From an uncultured Eubacteriales bacterium (lineage in GTDB: Bacteria; Bacillota; Clostridia; Oscillospirales; QAMX01), in NCBI GenBank assembly GCA_905205975.1, contig CAJLFQ010000021.1, positions 1 to 33,547 of the forward strand: a DNA stretch of 33,547 nucleotides, in the 5' to 3' direction. Positions 7,230 to 14,873 of the stretch are shown here, piece by piece; within the stretch, counting starts at the first letter, position 1, and every line of letters starts with the position of its first letter. The notes below the pieces were generated by a model, which made no database searches, was not told the DNA's origin, and saw only the letters and a program-made list of their open reading frames with translations. A program made the position numbers and the translations under genes.

Positions 7230-8438
7230 TTACGCCTGCTTTGCAGCCGTTACCAGAGCGAGCGTATCGGAAGCAATGACGAATTCTTCATCGGTTTCGA
7301 TGACCAGCACGCGCACACGGGAATCTTCTGCGGCGATGTCAACGTTTTTCAGGGACTGCCGGCATTTAACCGGGTCGAGCTGAACGCCCATGAATTCGAG
7401 ACCCTCTAACGAGACCGTGCGGACGACTTGGTTGTTTTCTCCGATGCCGCCGGTGAAAACGATGGCGTCAACGCCGCCCATAGCAGCCGCGAATGCGCCG
7501 ATGAACTTCTTGACGCTGTAGTCGAACATTTCAAGCGCAAGCGTCGCCTGGCGGTTGCCTTTTTCGCGTGCAGCAGCGAGATCGCGGAAGTCGCTGGACA
7601 GCTCGGAAACACCCAGAACGCCGGATTTTTTATTGAGCATTTCAATCAGCTCGACGGTGTTCATGCCTTCATGCTCGCTCAGGAAGCCGAGAATGGCTGG
7701 GTCAATGTCGCCGGAACGCGTACCCATCGGCAGACCTTCCAGCGGCGTCAGCCCCATAGACGTATCGACGCACTTGCCGCCGTCAACCGCTGCGATGGAA
7801 GATCCGTTCCCCAGATGGCACGTGATGATTTTCAGTTCGGAAGCCGGACGCCCAAGCATCTCGGCGGCTTTGGCAGAGACATAACGATGGCTTGTCCCGT
7901 GGAAACCATAGCGGCGGATGGCGTATTTGCGGTAGTATTCATAGGGAATGGCGTAGATAAATGCTTTTTCCGGCATGGTCTGATGGAATGCCGTGTCAAA
8001 GACGGCGACCTGCGGGACGTCGCCCATGACTTCCTGGCAGGCGCGGATCCCCATCAGGTTGGCCGGGTTGTGCAGCGGGCCGAGCGGGATGCATTCCTCG
8101 ATGGCGGCAATGACATCGTCGTTCACAAGGACGGATTCGGAGAATTTCTGACCGCCGTGGAGGACGCGGTGGCCGACCGCGTCGATTTCGGACATCGAGC
8201 GGATGACGCCTGTTTTTTCGTCGGTAAGACGATCCGTCAGGATGCGGATGGCGTCCGCGTGGGTTTTCATTTCGATTTCGGTGACGAGCTTGGTGCCGTC
8301 CGGGAGCGTGTGCGTGTTTTTGCCGCCTGCGATTCCGATGCGTTCGCAAAGGCCTTTGGCAAGGACCTTGTTTTCTGCCATATCAAAGAGCTGATATTTC
8401 AGGGAAGAACTGCCGGCGTTGATGACGAGAATAAGCAT
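7230..8438 (-). CDS. ackA: Acetate kinase
   Basis: AckA interconverts acetyl phosphate plus ADP with acetate plus ATP, the substrate-level ATP step of fermentative acetate production. The protein of 402 residues is of family length and opens with LILVINAGSSSLKYQLF. It has VGHRVLHGG, the second family signature around RRYGFHGTSHRYV, CHLGNGSSI, GLTPLEGLPMGTRSGDIDP and FTGGIGENN. ATG 8438 is preferred to the in-frame TTG at 8444: AAGGGG lies 10 bases before the ATG but only four before the TTG. No pta lies beside it. It is a single-gene unit with its own promoter and terminator, divergent from tmcAL. Confidence 0.97.
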   Translation of the reverse strand: MLILVINAGSSSLKYQLFDMAENKVLAKGLCERIGIAGGKNTHTLPDGTKLVTEIEMKTHADAIRILTDRLTDEKTGVIRSMSEIDAVGHRVLHGGQKFSESVLVNDDVIAAIEECIPLGPLHNPANLMGIRACQEVMGDVPQVAVFDTAFHQTMPEKAFIYAIPYEYYRKYAIRRYGFHGTSHRYVSAKAAEMLGRPASELKIITCHLGNGSSIAAVDGGKCVDTSMGLTPLEGLPMGTRSGDIDPAILGFLSEHEGMNTVELIEMLNKKSGVLGVSELSSDFRDLAAAREKGNRQATLALEMFDYSVKKFIGAFAAAMGGVDAIVFTGGIGENNQVVRTVSLEGLEFMGVQLDPVKCRQSLKNVDIAAEDSRVRVLVIETDEEFVIASDTLALVTAAKQA

Positions 8439-8502
8439 CTGCAAATGACCCCTTCGTGATTTCTTCGATGCGGCTTGCTTTTTTGAGCCGCAAGGTGTAA
8501 AA

Positions 8503-8508
8503 TATAAT
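8503..8508 (+). promoter_or_regulatory. -10 element of the tmcAL promoter
   Basis: A perfect TATAAT lies about 90 bases before tmcAL. No good -35 stands at 17 bases: TTGAGC is only 14 bases upstream, and a T-rich stretch occupies the normal position. It partly faces the ackA promoter, so the two divergent promoters may compete. Confidence 0.5.
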
Positions 8509-8520
8509 CCTATGCTCTAT

Positions 8521-8549
8521 ATGATACTCTTTTTTCGGCTGTTTTGCAA
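8521..8549 (-). promoter_or_regulatory. Promoter of ackA
   Basis: On the minus strand TTGCAA (8549-8544), 17 bases, TATCAT (8526-8521). One mismatch in the -10 and two in the -35 give a moderate sigma-A promoter, about 80 bases upstream of ackA. Confidence 0.65.
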
Positions 8550-8598
8550 GAGCGAAAAAGCCAAAAGAATCTCCTGTTCGAGAGAAAGGCTTGGAACT

Positions 8599-9828
8599 AT
8601 GACGGCAGTCGGCATTGTCGCGGAATATAACCCGTTTCATAACGGCCATCTGTACCACCTGACGGAAACGGCGGCGCGCTTTCCGGGCAAGCCGATTGTG
8701 TGCGTGATGAGCGGCAACGTTGTGCAGCGCGGCAGTTTTGCGATGTTCAGCAAGCATGCGCGTGCTGCGTCAGCCGTTCTGTGCGGCGCGGATTTGGTTC
8801 TCGAATTGCCGGCTGCATTTGTCTGTGCACCGGCGCCGGTTTTTGCAGAACGCGCGGTGGAGATGATGGCGGCAACCGGTATCGTAGATGGCATTTCATT
8901 TGGCAGCGAATGCGGAGACGAATCCACGCTGCTGCGTGCCGCGCAAGACAGCACGTTTGACCGTTCAGCGTTTGAACGCGCCCTGCATGACGGAAAGACA
9001 TATGCGGCCGCCCGCTGCGAGGCGCTCCCCCCGGAAGTGCGCCGATTGCTTTCTAACCCAAACGACCTGCTTGCCGTGGAATACATTCGTGCTGTGCATC
9101 GCTTTTTGCCGGATGCCGCAATTTGCGCGGTGCGCCGGTGCGGGGCGGCACATCATGAGACGGACTGTTCGGTGCAGATGCCAAGCGCTTCCGCCCTGCG
9201 GGCAAGGCTTCACCAAGGGAAACCCATTCAGGCATGGCTTCCGCCGCCTTCAGCGGCACAGCTGGAGCAGGAACAGACAGCAGGCCGGGCGCCTGTCTTT
9301 GACGAGACGCCGGAACAGCCGATGCTTGCCGTCCTGCGCCGGATGACGCCGGCAATGTTCACGGAATTGCCGGAAGTCTCGGAGGGCTTGGAATACCGCA
9401 TTGCTTCGGCCGCACAGGAAGCCGTTTCTTTGCTGGATCTTTTCGGCCGCCTCAAGACAAAGCGTTATACGCTTGCCCGGCTGCGGCGCATTGTGCTGTC
9501 GGCCTATCTCGGCCTGACACGGCAGGAACAAATGCAGCATCCTGCGTACCTGCGGGTGCTGGCCGCTTCCGAACGCGGAATCCGGCTTCTGCACGATATG
9601 AAGCAAACCGCAAAGCTGCCGGTGATCACAAAACCGGCGGTGCTCAAAAAACTGAACGGCGCAGCGGGGCTGCTGACAGCGCTCGAACAGCGCACGGACA
9701 GCCTCTATGCGCTGAATTACCCGGCGCAAGGCGAACGCTCAGCAGACTCCTTTTATCGCATCTCACCATTTTTGGCAAACAAAGAAAGCATTCAATCCGA
9801 AATCATCCGACCAAAGGAGACAGAATGA
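8599..9828 (+). CDS. tmcAL: tRNA(Met) cytidine acetate ligase
   Basis: TmcAL (YlbM family) uses acetate and ATP to form N4-acetylcytidine at the wobble position of elongator tRNA(Met). The 409-residue product starts MTAVGIVAEYNPFHNGH, containing the nucleotidyltransferase HNGH motif (14-17), followed by PIVCVMSGNVVQRG and an SFGSECGD segment, with the helical C-terminal half containing FGRLKTKRYTLARLRRI. ATG 8599 is chosen over the upstream in-frame ATG 8512 because family homology begins there, the preceding 29 residues are non-conserved, and AAAGG lies nine bases ahead. It sits divergently beside ackA, which is notable because TmcAL consumes acetate. The next gene starts one base after its stop. 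Confidence 0.93.
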   Translation: MTAVGIVAEYNPFHNGHLYHLTETAARFPGKPIVCVMSGNVVQRGSFAMFSKHARAASAVLCGADLVLELPAAFVCAPAPVFAERAVEMMAATGIVDGISFGSECGDESTLLRAAQDSTFDRSAFERALHDGKTYAAARCEALPPEVRRLLSNPNDLLAVEYIRAVHRFLPDAAICAVRRCGAAHHETDCSVQMPSASALRARLHQGKPIQAWLPPPSAAQLEQEQTAGRAPVFDETPEQPMLAVLRRMTPAMFTELPEVSEGLEYRIASAAQEAVSLLDLFGRLKTKRYTLARLRRIVLSAYLGLTRQEQMQHPAYLRVLAASERGIRLLHDMKQTAKLPVITKPAVLKKLNGAAGLLTALEQRTDSLYALNYPAQGERSADSFYRISPFLANKESIQSEIIRPKETE

Positions 9829-9829
9829 T

Positions 9830-10762
9830 ATGAAACAGACAACCAGAACGGCCTTTGCCCTGAATCTGATGGAACAGCTTCATTGCCCGGTTGACAGCAT
9901 CGCATTTTCTAAATTGCTGGAAAACGCCTATTTTCTCACGGGCCCGTATGCAGAGGAACTGGATCAGATGGAATCCGCCTATATGGCGCAGACCATTCCG
10001 GCAGGAGATGCGCTGAAGCGCCTGAGCGAAATTGCCGGAGAGACCGGCGTGCCGAACCGCGCATTTTTTCAGCTGTTCTACATGAACTGCGCATATGATC
10101 TGCATGAAATGTACCGTGAACGCGGCATCTCTGAAGAAATCTTTCTGCGCTCCATGGACGATATGCGCTGCAAGCTCTTGGAATGCCGGGAGGTCTTCGG
10201 CATCTGGGGCAACGACACATGGGATTGGCCGGACGGCTTTTTTAAGCTCGACCGCTTTGCACTGGGGCGCCTTCAGTTTGAGCCGCGCCGGTTTGACCGG
10301 CCGGACTATCACTGGAACGGCATCACGATTCGCACCGAAGATCCCGTGCTGAACATGCACATCCCGTCGGCCGGTCCCTTCCCGCGGGAACTCCGCTACG
10401 ACTCCTACCGCCGCGCATATGCGTTCTACCCGAACATCCGCTGCGAAGGGAAGTATCTGCCCATCAAATGCAGCTCGTGGCTGCTCTTCCCATCGCATGA
10501 CGAATTCCTGTCGAAAACATCCAACATCGTGGACTTCCTGCACGATTTTGATGTGTTTGACGCCGGAACAGATGACAAACCGACTGCTTCCTGGCGCATC
10601 TTCGGCCGGTACCACAAAGAACCGTTTGACAAACTGCCGCGCAATACGGCGCTGCGCCGTGCATATGCTGACTGGCTGGCATCGGGGCATGACAGTGGCT
10701 GGGGCCGCGGTCTGATTCTCTTCGACGGAGAAAAGATCGTCAACAACGCCCGCGGCGAATAA
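9830..10762 (+). CDS. Acyltransferase-domain protein (NAT_N / GNAT_C, DUF5596-type)
   Basis: This 310-residue cytosolic protein has no signal peptide. I recognise the family by LGRLQFE (145-151), the Trp-rich FGIWGNDTWDWPDG upstream of it, and the later LNMHIPSAGPF and SSWLLFPSH segments, typical of Firmicute proteins with an N-acyltransferase N-terminal domain and a GNAT-like C-terminal domain. The reaction and substrate are not known. Its ATG follows the tmcAL stop by one base, with AAAGGAG ten bases upstream, so it is translated from the same message. A second, unrelated GNAT follows at 10819, making an acyltransferase pair. Family assignment is fairly firm; function is not. Confidence 0.75.
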   Translation: MKQTTRTAFALNLMEQLHCPVDSIAFSKLLENAYFLTGPYAEELDQMESAYMAQTIPAGDALKRLSEIAGETGVPNRAFFQLFYMNCAYDLHEMYRERGISEEIFLRSMDDMRCKLLECREVFGIWGNDTWDWPDGFFKLDRFALGRLQFEPRRFDRPDYHWNGITIRTEDPVLNMHIPSAGPFPRELRYDSYRRAYAFYPNIRCEGKYLPIKCSSWLLFPSHDEFLSKTSNIVDFLHDFDVFDAGTDDKPTASWRIFGRYHKEPFDKLPRNTALRRAYADWLASGHDSGWGRGLILFDGEKIVNNARGE

Positions 10763-10818
10763 ATCTGCTGCCCGCGCACTGCCAATAAAATCTGAACGCA
10801 ACAACAAGAGGAAATGAC

Positions 10819-11469
10819 ATGCTGGACAAATCGGTTCCCTACAAAGAAGTCCTGATGGCCCGCAGCGCATCGGCGCCCATGCCGGAAAGCAAGGCACTGC
10901 CGGAAGGCTATACGGCTCGATTGTTCCGGCCGGGCGATGAAGCCGGCTGGGCATCTGTCGAAACATCCGTCGGCGAGTTTGACAATACAGAAGAAGGCCT
11001 GCGCTATTTTCACCGCGAATTCACGCCGCATTTGGCGGAGGTTCAGCGGCGTCTCACACTGATCTGTGATCCGTCCGGCTGTCCTGTCGCCACGGCAACG
11101 GCATGGTGGAGCGCGGTTCAGCAAAACCGTTTCGGCATGATCCACTGGGTGGCGGTCACACCGCACTGTCAGGGCATGGGGCTTGGCCGGGCAGTCACCA
11201 TTCAGGCGATGAACCGTTTGGCAGAACTGGAACCGGGACAAGTGCAGCTGCTGCATACGCAGACATGGAGCCATATTGCCATTCGCATGTATCAGACGCT
11301 GGGCTTTCGGCTTGTGACTGGCGTTTCTCCGGTCTGCCCGAAAAACGACGTACAAAGCGCGCTATCCGTTTTGCAGACTGTGCTGGAACCGGCGTCTTTC
11401 CAGGCGCTGACAGCGCGCACAGTTGACGCATCACGGCTGATCAATCATACATCATTTGGGGGATGGTGA
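10819..11469 (+). CDS. GNAT-family N-acetyltransferase
   Basis: This 216-residue protein contains the acetyl-CoA binding motif of GNAT enzymes, VAVTPHCQGMGLGRAV (111-126), with the Q-x-x-G-x-G/A-type loop at Q118-G123. It also has RLFRPGDEAGW near the start of the domain and the closing IRMYQTLGFRL strand-helix. About 55 residues beyond the fold at the C terminus match nothing I recognise. AGAGGAA five bases before the ATG supports the start. It lies 56 bases after the acyltransferase-like gene and its stop is two bases before the next start, so the genes from 8599 to 12740 form one unit. The acceptor (small molecule or protein N terminus) cannot be told. Confidence 0.85.
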   Translation: MLDKSVPYKEVLMARSASAPMPESKALPEGYTARLFRPGDEAGWASVETSVGEFDNTEEGLRYFHREFTPHLAEVQRRLTLICDPSGCPVATATAWWSAVQQNRFGMIHWVAVTPHCQGMGLGRAVTIQAMNRLAELEPGQVQLLHTQTWSHIAIRMYQTLGFRLVTGVSPVCPKNDVQSALSVLQTVLEPASFQALTARTVDASRLINHTSFGGW

Positions 11470-11471
11470 CC

Positions 11472-12740
11472 ATGCAAAGAAACTGGATCAAACGCACTGT
11501 ACTGCTGACGCTCTGTGCGGCGATGCTCTTCCTTTCTGCCTGCAGGCTGACAAAAATCGGCGACGCCAGCACCGGCACGGTTCGAACCGTTGCCACGGAA
11601 TTGGATTCAAAGCCGCAGACAGAACAGACAGCGCCGCCTGTGATGACGACGCCCGCGCAGACAACAACGCATGCGCCGGATGCTCATCCTGCGTATGACC
11701 GGGCGCAGTCGCTGATTCCCTCCCTGGAAAAACGCTTCTTCCTGACGCAGCTGGATGAAGCGCGCCTGTCCGTTTTCTGCGACCTGTATGAAGCGGCGAT
11801 GGCCTTTGAAACGTCTGCAAAGTTTGAAACGCCGCTGGAGCCGGACGAACTCAGCAATATGATGCTGCTTTTGAATTACACCTGCCCGGAGCTGATGCAG
11901 ATCAGCGGGGAATACTCCTATTCGACAGACAGCGCAGGTATGTGCACGGAACTCTATTTCACCTATATCATGCAGCCGGATGATTACCAAAACGCCTGCA
12001 ACGCCGTGGAAGCACAGCTGACGGAATGGCAGGTGCAGCTTGCCGGGCAGACGGATTTTGAAAAAGAACGTTTCGTTTATGAGTACATCATCAACAACAC
12101 GCAGTATGACGAGCGGGCAGAATATGCCGGGTCGTGTTACGGCGTGTTCGTCACGCATGTCGCCCGGTGTGAAGGATATGCCAAATCCTTCATGTGGGCG
12201 ATGTGGGCGCTGGATATCCCATGCATGTCGGTGACAGGAGATGCAGCCAACGGCGATGCCTTCATTTATCCGCGGCACTGCTGGAACATCGTTCAGATTG
12301 ACGGCGTATATGCCTATGTGGATGCAACCTATGACGATGTTGAGCAGGGCGGGGAACAGTTCCCTGTGCCGTATGCCTTTTTCAATGTCGATGAAAATGC
12401 AGTCGCAGCCAGCCGGGAGACGGAGTCCATCTACCTCGAACTGGGCAAGCCAACCTGCAGCAGCATGGCCCTCAGCTTCCATGAACAACGCGGCGTCTAC
12501 TATCGCAGCGATGGAACCGCCCCGTATGATATTCTTGCAGACGCGATGTCAAAGGCGCAGACCCAAGACGGAGAACGGGCTTACCTGAAGACCGAAACAG
12601 ATGAACAGTTCTGTGCCATCAGTGATGTGCTGGATGAGCTGCTGACTTGCTGGCTGGATGAAAACTACGGCAATCCCTATCAGTACCATTGGTACAGCTA
12701 TCAGGACGGCCGGGCCTTTGTCATCGACGTCACACGCTGA
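11472..12740 (+). CDS. Lipoprotein with transglutaminase-like (papain-fold) domain
   Basis: The 422-residue protein has a type II signal with lipobox LFLSAC (C24) and a Thr/Pro/Gln-rich stalk to about residue 75. The C-terminal half holds a complete transglutaminase-like triad: C233 in ARCEGYAKSF, H269 in RHCWNIVQIDG and D284 in YVDATYDD. This is the arrangement of bacterial extracytoplasmic transglutaminase/protease-like domains, which cleave or crosslink peptides at the cell surface. ATG 11472 is preferred to ATG 11463, because the GGGGG at 11458-11462 is correctly spaced only for the former. It is the last gene before the terminator at 12789. The target is unknown; the intact triad argues for an active enzyme. 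Confidence 0.85.
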   Translation: MQRNWIKRTVLLTLCAAMLFLSACRLTKIGDASTGTVRTVATELDSKPQTEQTAPPVMTTPAQTTTHAPDAHPAYDRAQSLIPSLEKRFFLTQLDEARLSVFCDLYEAAMAFETSAKFETPLEPDELSNMMLLLNYTCPELMQISGEYSYSTDSAGMCTELYFTYIMQPDDYQNACNAVEAQLTEWQVQLAGQTDFEKERFVYEYIINNTQYDERAEYAGSCYGVFVTHVARCEGYAKSFMWAMWALDIPCMSVTGDAANGDAFIYPRHCWNIVQIDGVYAYVDATYDDVEQGGEQFPVPYAFFNVDENAVAASRETESIYLELGKPTCSSMALSFHEQRGVYYRSDGTAPYDILADAMSKAQTQDGERAYLKTETDEQFCAISDVLDELLTCWLDENYGNPYQYHWYSYQDGRAFVIDVTR

Positions 12741-12788
12741 ACCTTAAGAAGGAACGGACGGCTGCACAAAAATCAAAAAGATCATTTG

Positions 12789-12830
12789 AACCCGCAGGGA
12801 ACTGTGAGACGCAGTTTCCTGCGGGTTTTT
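12789..12830 (+). terminator. Rho-independent terminator of the tmcAL unit
   Basis: A 16-base stem (12789-12804 with 12812-12827, one G-U pair) and a seven-base loop run into TTTTT at 12826-12830, 48 bases after the transglutaminase lipoprotein stop. From here to 12989 I see only a Shine-Dalgarno for the next gene, and no clear promoter. Confidence 0.93.
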
Positions 12831-12989
12831 CATGCCCGCGGCAAAACCGGCTTTTTTTCCGTGTCTCAATTCTCCAAACCGCGCGTCTGGTTCGTTACAT
12901 AGGAAAAGACAGCGCGAACGCCTGTGGGAGTCTGCGCGGCTGCTGCGGCGCAGGAAAAACCGTGATGCAGGCAAAAAGAAAGGAAGCCT

Positions 12990-14116
12990 ATGAACTATGT
13001 GTTGAATTTGACGGCTGCGTGTAATCAGGCATGCCAGGACGGCATGTTTTCACACAGCAGAGAAAATAGAATGACGTTTGAAATGATCAAACTGATTTTG
13101 GAGAAAGAGGCGCGTTCCGGCGGGTATGCGGCATCTCGTTTGCCGGCGGGGAACCGCTCCTTCAGTGGCCGTTGATTCGCGAGACTGTTCGATATGCTGC
13201 ACGTCTAATGCAGCGCGGGCGGGTCCGTTTCGATTTCCGCGTTTCTGCGAATGGTCTTTTGCTCCAGGATGATATGATCGACTTTGCACAGCGGTACGAT
13301 GTGACCATGGCACTCTGCCTTGACAGCCGGAACGGTGTGCATGATCAGAGCTACGGAACGGTAAATGAATTCGAAATTCATGGGAAACTGCAAAAAACCA
13401 TCGAAAAACTCCTGAAAGCGATGCCGTATGCGCCTGCTTGCTTGACTGTGGATTCTTCTGCGGCCTCAACACTGGCAGACACTGCTGAAATGCTGTACCA
13501 AAGCGGTTCCCGCGTCATCTGCATCGAAGTCAACCCGATCGGACAATGGTCGGCTGATCAGCTTGCAGCGCTGCAACACCAGTATCAGCGGATGGCTCGC
13601 TTCTATTTTGAACGCACACTGCACGGCGACGCATTTTATCTGTCGCCGTTTGAAGAAAAAATGCAAAGCTATGCGTTGGGCGGGCGTACCTGCCTGGATC
13701 GATGCGAACTGGGAAAACAATGCATCACTGTTTCAGCAGACGGCGCATTCTACCCATGCCTTCAGCTGGCAGGACAGCCGCAATACCAGATTGGCTCTAT
13801 CCGCACAGGCATAGACGATATGCGGCGCTATACACTCTACCGAACAAACGGCGCGGAAAAAAAGAAATGCACAGCATGCGTTTATCGCAGCCGCTGTAAA
13901 AACAGCTGTGCCTGCAAAAACTTTTTAGCAGCCGGTTCCATTACCACGGTTTCCCCAGTGCTTTGCGCCCAGGAAAAAGCATTGATTTCGGTGACAGATG
14001 ACTTGGCCAAACGCCTCCTGCAGAATAACTATGCGGCGTTCCTGCAAAAACCGTTTGACCCGATTCACGGGTATCAGCCAGAACGGGAAACGGCAGTGCG
14101 CAGCGCCCAGGTGTGA
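12990..14116 (+). pseudogene. Frameshifted radical SAM/SPASM protein
   Basis: Two adjoining reading frames together make one radical SAM maturase-type protein of about 375 residues. Frame one starts at ATG 12990 behind AAAGGAAG and carries NLTAACNQACQDGMFSHSREN, aligning with the CxxxCxxC cluster motif, except that the third cysteine position is Gly (GGC, one base from TGC) and the preceding residue is Asp in place of the usual aromatic. Near 13130 the frame shifts, and the other frame continues with GISFAGGEPLLQWPLIRE, the conserved GGEP motif. One missing G in the run around 13129-13131 would explain it. The rest is intact to TGA 14116 and ends in a SPASM-like cysteine domain (CLDRCELGKQC, FYPC, KCTACVYRSRC, CACK). 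Two independent lesions favour a decaying gene over a sequencing error. No precursor peptide is recognised nearby. Confidence 0.8.
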
Positions 14117-14150
14117 TTACTATTCTTCATAGATTCTTTACAAGGAAAGA

Positions 14151-14179
14151 TGGAATTCCAGCCGAGAAAGTAGTATAAT
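14151..14179 (+). promoter_or_regulatory. Promoter of hpf
   Basis: TGGAAT (14151-14156), 17 bases, perfect TATAAT (14174-14179). The -35 is poor for sigma-A. The same TGGAAT-N17-TATAAT arrangement recurs at 20576 before the Spo0A-type gene. Confidence 0.65.
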
Positions 14180-14214
14180 AAAGACAGACCAAAACGAAAG
14201 GAAGTTGCGGACTC

Positions 14215-14742
14215 ATGAAGATCAATTTTGACACACGAAAAGGCTCAGTATCGGAACAGACAGCGGCGGCAGCAGAGAAAAAGCTGACAAAACTGGATCG
14301 CTTTTTCAACTCGGATGCTGTTGCGGATGTCAAATTCAGTGAGGTCCGCGGCCAGACGGTCGCAGAAATCACTGTGCGTGCCGCGCACATGATCTTCCGT
14401 GCGGAAGACCGCGCAAGCGACGACTATACCGCGATGAACAATGCCGTTGACGCGATTGTCCGCCAGATCCGGAAAAACAAAACCCGGCTGGAGAAACGCC
14501 TCAGAGACGGTGCATTTGAACGTGCGGTTGCAGATTCGTCGCCGGAAACGCCGGAAGAACCGCAGGAACTGGTTCGCAGAAAGCGCTTCGCCCTGAAACC
14601 CATGACCGAAGAAGAAGCGGCGCTTCAAATGGATCTGCTGAACCACCAGTTCTATCTCTTCAAGAATTCGGAAGCTGACAACCGTATCTGTGTGGTTTAT
14701 GGCCGTGAAGACGGTGGCTATGGCATCATTGAGGCTGATTAA
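14215..14742 (+). CDS. hpf: Ribosome hibernation promoting factor, long form
   Basis: Long HPF dimerises 70S ribosomes into inactive 100S particles under stress or slow growth. The 175-residue protein has the S30AE/YfiA-type N-terminal domain (about 1-100: MKINFDTRKGSVSEQT, KKLTKLDRFF, VAEITVRAAHMIFRAED, DDYTAMNNAVDAIVRQI). A charged linker follows, then the C-terminal dimerisation domain (about 120-175: VRRKRFALKPMTEEEAALQM, FYLFKN, ICVVYGREDGGYGIIE). AAAGGAAG lies about ten bases before the ATG. It has its own promoter and is probably monocistronic, since a strong hairpin stands between it and the next gene. Confidence 0.96.
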   Translation: MKINFDTRKGSVSEQTAAAAEKKLTKLDRFFNSDAVADVKFSEVRGQTVAEITVRAAHMIFRAEDRASDDYTAMNNAVDAIVRQIRKNKTRLEKRLRDGAFERAVADSSPETPEEPQELVRRKRFALKPMTEEEAALQMDLLNHQFYLFKNSEADNRICVVYGREDGGYGIIEAD

Positions 14743-14809
14743 CTTCCGCCTCTGGTTCAGAGTATCCGCCATCCAGCGCGCGACAGCGAAAAGTTGAGTT
14801 TGTCAATTG

Positions 14810-14849
14810 GCGGCATATCTGCGGCGGTGCTCCGCCGCAAATATGCCGC
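14810..14849 (+). terminator. GC-rich hairpin between hpf and the GH4 gene (terminator or attenuator)
   Basis: Nested arms 14810-14818/14841-14849 and 14820-14827/14832-14839 form a 17-pair stem with one C-A mismatch and a TGCT loop. The tail is only ATATTTTG, so termination may be partial. It ends 25 bases before the GH4 ATG, next to the ribosome site. It may terminate hpf, attenuate or stabilise the sugar operon message. No separate promoter for the GH4 gene is visible in 14743-14873. Confidence 0.6.
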
Positions 14850-14873
14850 ATATTTTGAAAGGAGACCTATCAC

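Noticed and set aside
12832..12993. A 53-codon basic ORF whose stop overlaps the radical SAM start (ATGA)
   Set aside because: Its ATG sits in the T-tract of the preceding terminator with no ribosome site, and the peptide shows no precursor-like leader; the overlap is probably chance. Expression data would decide.
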